A stretch of 9,545 nucleotides of DNA, from NCBI GenBank assembly GCA_007116535.1, contig SKIG01000076.1, forward strand, positions 1-9,545, in the 5' to 3' direction. Positions 5,806 through 9,545 of this stretch are shown piece by piece; within the stretch, counting starts at the first letter, position 1; each line of letters starts with the position of its first letter. A model generated the notes under the pieces. The model was not told the origin of the DNA. It ran no database searches and saw nothing but the letters and a program-made list of their open reading frames with translations. The stretch comes from Psychroflexus sp. (GTDB lineage Bacteria; Bacteroidota; Bacteroidia; Flavobacteriales; Flavobacteriaceae). Both the position numbers and the translations under genes were made by a program.

Positions 5806-6999
5806 CTAGCTAACTCGTTTTACGTAATTTCCTTCTCTTCGATGCTTTTCTTCTAACAATAAAGACAATTCTCTCCCTGCTTCTCCTTGAACAGATGAAT
5901 TTTCCTCAGCTCTTCTTATTAAATAAGGAACGACATCTCTAATTGGGCCAAATGGAACTAATTTGATTGCATTAGACCCTATTCCTGCAACGTTATAGCT
6001 AATATGATCGCTCATTCCGTAAAGTTGCCCAAACCAAACACGTTCATCGTTAGCGACAAGCCCTTTTTGTCTCAAAAACTCCAATCCCATATAGGAGCTA
6101 ACTTCATTATGAGTACCGATAAATAAGGAAACATCATCTATATGATCCAAACAATAGGTCATTACAGCATTAAAGTTTACATCGGTTGCTTCTTTGTTTT
6201 CGCAAATAGGAGTTGGATATCCTTTCTTAGCTGCGCGAATATTTTCTTTTTCCATGTAAGCTCCACGAACTATCTTGAAACCTAGTTTGAAGCCTTTCTT
6301 TTTAGCTCTTTTGTATATATCTTTTACATAAGCTAATCTATCCCATCTATAGCATTGAAGCGTATTAAAAATAATGGGGTTTTCTTTATTGTACTTCTCC
6401 ATCATGCGCTCAATCAAATCATCGGCTGCGTCTTGAATCCAAGACTCTTCTGCGTCTATCAAAAGACGCACATTGAGTTCATGAGCCTTTTTACAAACAC
6501 GCTCAAATCGCTGTTGGATTCTTTTCCATTCAGCTTCTTCGGCATCCGTTAATTCTTCATTGCAGGTAACTTTTTCCCAAATTGCAAAGCGACCTAAACC
6601 CGTCGGTTTTGCTACTGCAAAAGGAATTTCATCTGCTTTAGATGCAAATTCAATAATAGCAATCTTGTTGTCAGCAGCTTTATTGAACTCTTCCTCAGTT
6701 TCTTTCCCTTCAACTGAATAATCTAAAACGCTGTGTACTTTTTTAGTATACATCAACTTAACCAATGGCATACATTCCCTTTGTGACTCTCCACCGCAAA
6801 ATTGTTCAAAAATGGTTTTTCGAATAATCCAATCGACAGGAAGTCTTAATTTTAAGGATAATTTGGTAAAAAAAGTTAGGATAGGAACCATCATTGGGAC
6901 ATTCATGATTCTAAATATAAAAAGAGACCGCTTTAAATCTTTATCTGTCTTAAGAGCAAAAGCGTCTTTAGTGTTGTTGAATATTTTTGCGTCTAACAT
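5806..6999 (-). CDS. Proline dehydrogenase (monofunctional PRODH)
   Basis: FAD-dependent enzyme that oxidises L-proline to 1-pyrroline-5-carboxylate, the first step towards glutamate, passing electrons to quinone. The 397 residues fit the single-domain Bacteroidota and eukaryotic type; there is no fused P5C dehydrogenase as in PutA. Barrel motifs align with the PutA active site: Lys131 (AKPTGLG), Asp182 (LLIDAEESW), Arg245 in IVRGAY (243-248), THNE (296-299), Tyr327 in GQLYGMSD, and the proline-carboxylate-binding helix YLIRRAEEN (359-367) with Arg362, Arg363 and Glu366. An N-terminal region (about 20-60) is partly hydrophobic, with two proline-containing patches, and may help membrane contact. 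It is transcribed away from aroB from a short leader and is followed without spacing by the DinB-family gene. P5C dehydrogenase is not in the window. Confidence 0.94.
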   Translation of the reverse strand: MLDAKIFNNTKDAFALKTDKDLKRSLFIFRIMNVPMMVPILTFFTKLSLKLRLPVDWIIRKTIFEQFCGGESQRECMPLVKLMYTKKVHSVLDYSVEGKETEEEFNKAADNKIAIIEFASKADEIPFAVAKPTGLGRFAIWEKVTCNEELTDAEEAEWKRIQQRFERVCKKAHELNVRLLIDAEESWIQDAADDLIERMMEKYNKENPIIFNTLQCYRWDRLAYVKDIYKRAKKKGFKLGFKIVRGAYMEKENIRAAKKGYPTPICENKEATDVNFNAVMTYCLDHIDDVSLFIGTHNEVSSYMGLEFLRQKGLVANDERVWFGQLYGMSDHISYNVAGIGSNAIKLVPFGPIRDVVPYLIRRAEENSSVQGEAGRELSLLLEEKHRREGNYVKRVS

Positions 7000-7018
7000 T
7001 TACTAAAATTTTCGTGGC

Positions 7019-7026
7019 CAAATATA
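7019..7026 (-). promoter_or_regulatory. Candidate -7 box of the PRODH-DinB operon
   Basis: Minus-strand TATATTTG is an exact TAnnTTTG match 19 bases before the ATG, giving a very short leader. Upstream TTTG copies exist but at unsuitable spacing (14 or 26 bases), so the -33 is unresolved. Confidence 0.45.
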
Positions 7027-7061
7027 CAAACTCAAAGAATCAAAAATCATTACAATTGTTT

Positions 7062-7069
7062 TATTTTCG
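7062..7069 (+). promoter_or_regulatory. Weak candidate -7 box of aroB
   Basis: TATTTTCG matches TAnnTTTG except one base and lies 24 bases before the aroB ATG, within the 94-base gap shared with the divergent PRODH promoter. No -33 TTG is seen at 17-23 bases upstream. Confidence 0.3.
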
Positions 7070-7093
7070 CAGTATTAACAATAGATTATTAAA

Positions 7094-8161
7094 ATGCAAA
7101 ATTTACATATAGAGACCTGTCCCATTTTATTTAAAGACAAAGCTTATCTTGAACTAAATGAGTTGATTAAAAATGAGGACTACTCCTCTATCTTTATTTT
7201 AACAGACACCAATACACAAGAACATTGCAGTAAAATTTTGCTTCAACAAATTAAAACAGTTAAGCCAATAGAAGTTTTTGAAATTGAGGCAGGCGAGAAA
7301 TACAAACATTTAGAAACCTGTGTTTCACTATGGGAAACGCTATCTGAAATGGGGGCAGACAGACATTCGTTATTAATAAACTTAGGAGGCGGCGTTGTTA
7401 CCGATCTTGGAGGTTTTGTGGCTTCTTGCTTCCGAAGAGGGATTGATTTCATTCATGTTCCAACAAGCTTGTTAGGTATGGTTGATGCTTCTATTGGAGG
7501 CAAAAATGGGATTGGTTTAGGTGCTTTGAAAAATCAAATCGGGATTATTCGGAATCCGAAAATGATTTTAGTTGACAGCAATTACCTCCCTACATTGCCT
7601 GCTAATGAATTGCGAAGCGGTCTCGCTGAAATGGTCAAACATGGATTAATTTATGACCAAGGATACTGGAATAAGTTTCTTCATTTGGATAAATTAACAC
7701 TTTCCGATTTAGATGCGCTTATTTATGAATCTATCCAAATTAAAATTTCAGTGGTAGAGCAAGACCCAACTGAAAATGGTATCAGAAAAATTTTGAATTT
7801 TGGGCATACACTTGGGCATGCTATTGAAAGTTACTCACATACTCACCACCAAAAACACTTGCTTCACGGAGAAGCAATTGCCATTGGAATGCTTATGGAA
7901 GCCTATCTTTCTTACAAATTAACAGGACTTACTGAAACCGAATTACTTGAAATAAAACAAGTGATTCAAAAGTATTATCCTACTCCTTCTTTTTCTGTAG
8001 ACGAACGAAAAAAAATCATTGACTTGATGAAATTTGACAAAAAGAATAAAGGAAGCCAAATCAATTTCGTTTTACTCAAAAAAATAGGTGAATGTGCTAT
8101 TGACCAACAAGTAGAAAATGAATTAATCCATGAAGCTTTTGATTACGCAAGCAAAGCCTAA
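7094..8161 (+). CDS. aroB: 3-dehydroquinate synthase
   Basis: Cytoplasmic NAD- and divalent-metal-dependent enzyme that converts DAHP to 3-dehydroquinate, the second step of the shikimate pathway to aromatic amino acids. The 355 residues are the usual length. Visible landmarks in order are the NAD-binding first half with AGEKYK (66-71), LGGGVVTDLGGFVA (97-110), the VPTSLLGMVDASIGGKNGI stretch (122-140), LAEMVKHG (177-184), NFGHTLGHAIE (235-245) and HGEAIAIGM (258-266). The metal ligands fit Glu179, His238 and His258, with catalytic-site Lys137 and Lys182 present, so it should be active. It is divergent from PRODH. Its TAA stop overlaps the TAG stop of the convergent TonB-dependent receptor (4 shared bases), and no terminator hairpin is visible just downstream. 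Confidence 0.97.
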   Translation: MQNLHIETCPILFKDKAYLELNELIKNEDYSSIFILTDTNTQEHCSKILLQQIKTVKPIEVFEIEAGEKYKHLETCVSLWETLSEMGADRHSLLINLGGGVVTDLGGFVASCFRRGIDFIHVPTSLLGMVDASIGGKNGIGLGALKNQIGIIRNPKMILVDSNYLPTLPANELRSGLAEMVKHGLIYDQGYWNKFLHLDKLTLSDLDALIYESIQIKISVVEQDPTENGIRKILNFGHTLGHAIESYSHTHHQKHLLHGEAIAIGMLMEAYLSYKLTGLTETELLEIKQVIQKYYPTPSFSVDERKKIIDLMKFDKKNKGSQINFVLLKKIGECAIDQQVENELIHEAFDYASKA

Positions 8162-9545
8162 AACAAATAATTGACTCCTAATCCAACAAAATAATTCCGG
8201 GGTAAGCCAGGATAAAAGTAACGAGGTTGAGCAGCGCCAAAACCTACTGCGTTGGGGAGAATACTTGCTGCGTATTTTTCATCTAAGAGGTTATTAATTC
8301 CCGCATTTGCTGAAAATTCCCAATGCTTAAAAAATTGCTTACTGTAAACCAATTTCAGATTAATAAGTTGATAAGCATCTGAATAAATTGAATTGAAATC
8401 ATTTAACGGAATTTCTCCAACGTACATCCAATTAGAATATAAAGTGAAGTTTTTGTACACTATATCTAAACCTAAATTTAGCTGCTGATCAGGAATCCCT
8501 GTTAACTGATTACCACTAAAATCGTTGTCATCATCTACAAACTCGACAAACTCAAAGAAATTAAAACTAGCTGAAAAATATGGTTTTAGCACCAGTTGCT
8601 TAGAAATATTTATATGTGAGTTGACTAAAAGTTCAATACCATCATGTCTAGTGCTACCCGCATTTCTTCCTACAAACTGATCTTCTGCAATTCGTTGAGC
8701 TACTAACAAATTAGACACGTTCATGCGATAGGCGTTAGCTTCTAAATAAAGTTGATTATTCCATAGCGATGAACGAAAACTTAACTCATAGTTCCATGCA
8801 GATTCGGGTTGAAGACCATCGTTTAAGCGACCATCAGGGAGTAGACTTTCAGCAAAAGTTGGAAATGAAAAACCACTACTTACTGACGAATGTAAACTCG
8901 TATTTTTGGTTATATCATAACTTAAACCAAAGCGAGGATTAATACTCTGAGGATACTGAAAGCTTCCTGACAAGTCTTCTCCATCGTTTAGAAACAGGTC
9001 TTCAACACTGTATCTTGTTTGCTGCATACTTATTCCTATTTCAGCTCTTAACTTATCCGATATAGTATAATTGGCATCTGCAAATGCAACAAAAAAACTT
9101 CGTTGCTGTTGAAATCTTGTAAGTAATTCGCCTCTCACACTTCCTTGTCCCGGAAAGTCTTGGTACAAATTCTGCGAAGTTTGATTAGCAAACCATTCGT
9201 ATTTAAATTCTACACCAGTGCGAAGGGTCAACTTTCTCTTAAGTATCTCAGGCTGATAGCGCAGCAAGTTTCTTGTACCTATCATCATTTGGTTTTCACC
9301 TAAAATATCGAAAGGACGAGGTTCGTATGCATCCTTAAAATTAGTAAATATACTCGACTTTAGTTGTGCTGAAGGAGTTAATTCGTGAGTAAGAGTTGCT
9401 CCTAAAATTAGTCTATCGTAAGACTCAAATCCTTGAGATTGACGCCAGATAAAAGCAGCTTGACTTGGATTATTTTGAAAATCGTCTAAACTAAGTGAAC
9501 TTGGGATAAACGCTTTGAGTTTAGTATAAATAGCAAGTAATTCAA
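8158..9545 (-). CDS. TonB-dependent outer-membrane receptor, C-terminal 461 residues (cut by window edge)
   Basis: The frame is open from the window edge to a TAG at 8158; the Met at 9288 is internal, since 85 further in-frame residues precede it without a stop. The visible part is the beta-barrel: alternating hydrophobic strands and polar turns, with family hallmarks such as FGLSYDITKNTSLHSSVSSGFSFP, PESAWNYELSFRSS and, near the end, NNLLDEKYAA followed by YPGLPRNYFVGLGVNYLF, ending in the terminal Phe needed for barrel assembly. Signal peptide, TonB box and plug domain lie outside. The RYFYPGLPRNYFVG ending resembles siderophore and iron-complex receptors rather than SusC, and no SusD gene is near, but the ligand cannot be fixed from this. 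Convergent with aroB, 4-base overlap. Confidence 0.9.
   Translation of the reverse strand, partial: ELLAIYTKLKAFIPSSLSLDDFQNNPSQAAFIWRQSQGFESYDRLILGATLTHELTPSAQLKSSIFTNFKDAYEPRPFDILGENQMMIGTRNLLRYQPEILKRKLTLRTGVEFKYEWFANQTSQNLYQDFPGQGSVRGELLTRFQQQRSFFVAFADANYTISDKLRAEIGISMQQTRYSVEDLFLNDGEDLSGSFQYPQSINPRFGLSYDITKNTSLHSSVSSGFSFPTFAESLLPDGRLNDGLQPESAWNYELSFRSSLWNNQLYLEANAYRMNVSNLLVAQRIAEDQFVGRNAGSTRHDGIELLVNSHINISKQLVLKPYFSASFNFFEFVEFVDDDNDFSGNQLTGIPDQQLNLGLDIVYKNFTLYSNWMYVGEIPLNDFNSIYSDAYQLINLKLVYSKQFFKHWEFSANAGINNLLDEKYAASILPNAVGFGAAQPRYFYPGLPRNYFVGLGVNYLF

Noticed and set aside
9286..9288. Met at 9288 as start of the receptor gene
   Set aside because: The frame stays open for 85 more residues to the window edge with receptor-like barrel sequence, and a receptor needs a plug domain and signal peptide.
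1..9545. Undescribed defence, mobile or biosynthetic system
   Set aside because: All genes belong to known housekeeping or common Bacteroidota families; no array, integrase, nuclease or toxin-antitoxin pair was seen on either strand.

Overview
This is an AT-rich stretch of chromosome from a member of the Bacteroidota, most likely a flavobacterium in the broad sense (order Flavobacteriales). The evidence is a DUF4294 lipoprotein-like or secreted protein, an S1 protein with the Bacteroidota-type C-terminal tail, a TonB-dependent receptor, the lack of any Shine-Dalgarno sequence before the visible starts, and several promoter -7 boxes of the form TAnnTTTG. I cannot name a genus. All genes look chromosomal and vertically inherited; I see no transposase, integrase, phage gene, CRISPR array, tRNA or rRNA.

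Layout. (1) 1-578, minus: N-terminal part of a secreted amidohydrolase-family protein, cut by the window edge. (2) 579-798: a 220-base divergent intergenic region with a striking G/C-rich inverted repeat in otherwise AT-rich DNA. (3) 799-2375, plus: a two-gene nitrogen operon, a P-II signal protein (glnK type) followed 5 bases later by the ammonium channel gene amtB. (4) 2359-3093, minus: a DUF4294 protein whose 3' end overlaps amtB. (5) 3229-5058, minus: rpsA (ribosomal protein S1), with its own promoter, a leader of about 110 bases and a strong terminator. (6) 5284-6999, minus: a proline dehydrogenase gene followed with zero spacing by a DinB-family gene. (7) 7094-8161, plus: aroB (3-dehydroquinate synthase), divergent from proline dehydrogenase. 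(8) 8158-9545, minus: C-terminal 461 residues of a TonB-dependent outer-membrane receptor, convergent with aroB and overlapping it by 4 bases.

Functionally these are mostly housekeeping genes. The only clear functional unit is glnK-amtB: AmtB imports ammonium and P-II, sensing ATP/ADP and usually 2-oxoglutarate, closes or opens it. Proline dehydrogenase feeds glutamate production, but nothing in the sequence ties it to the nitrogen operon. I did not find a new defence, mobile or biosynthetic system. The best leads are the inverted repeat before glnK, the unusual T-loop of the P-II protein, the lost metal-site histidines in the amidohydrolase N-terminal domain, a terminator lying inside a convergent reading frame, and the rpsA leader.
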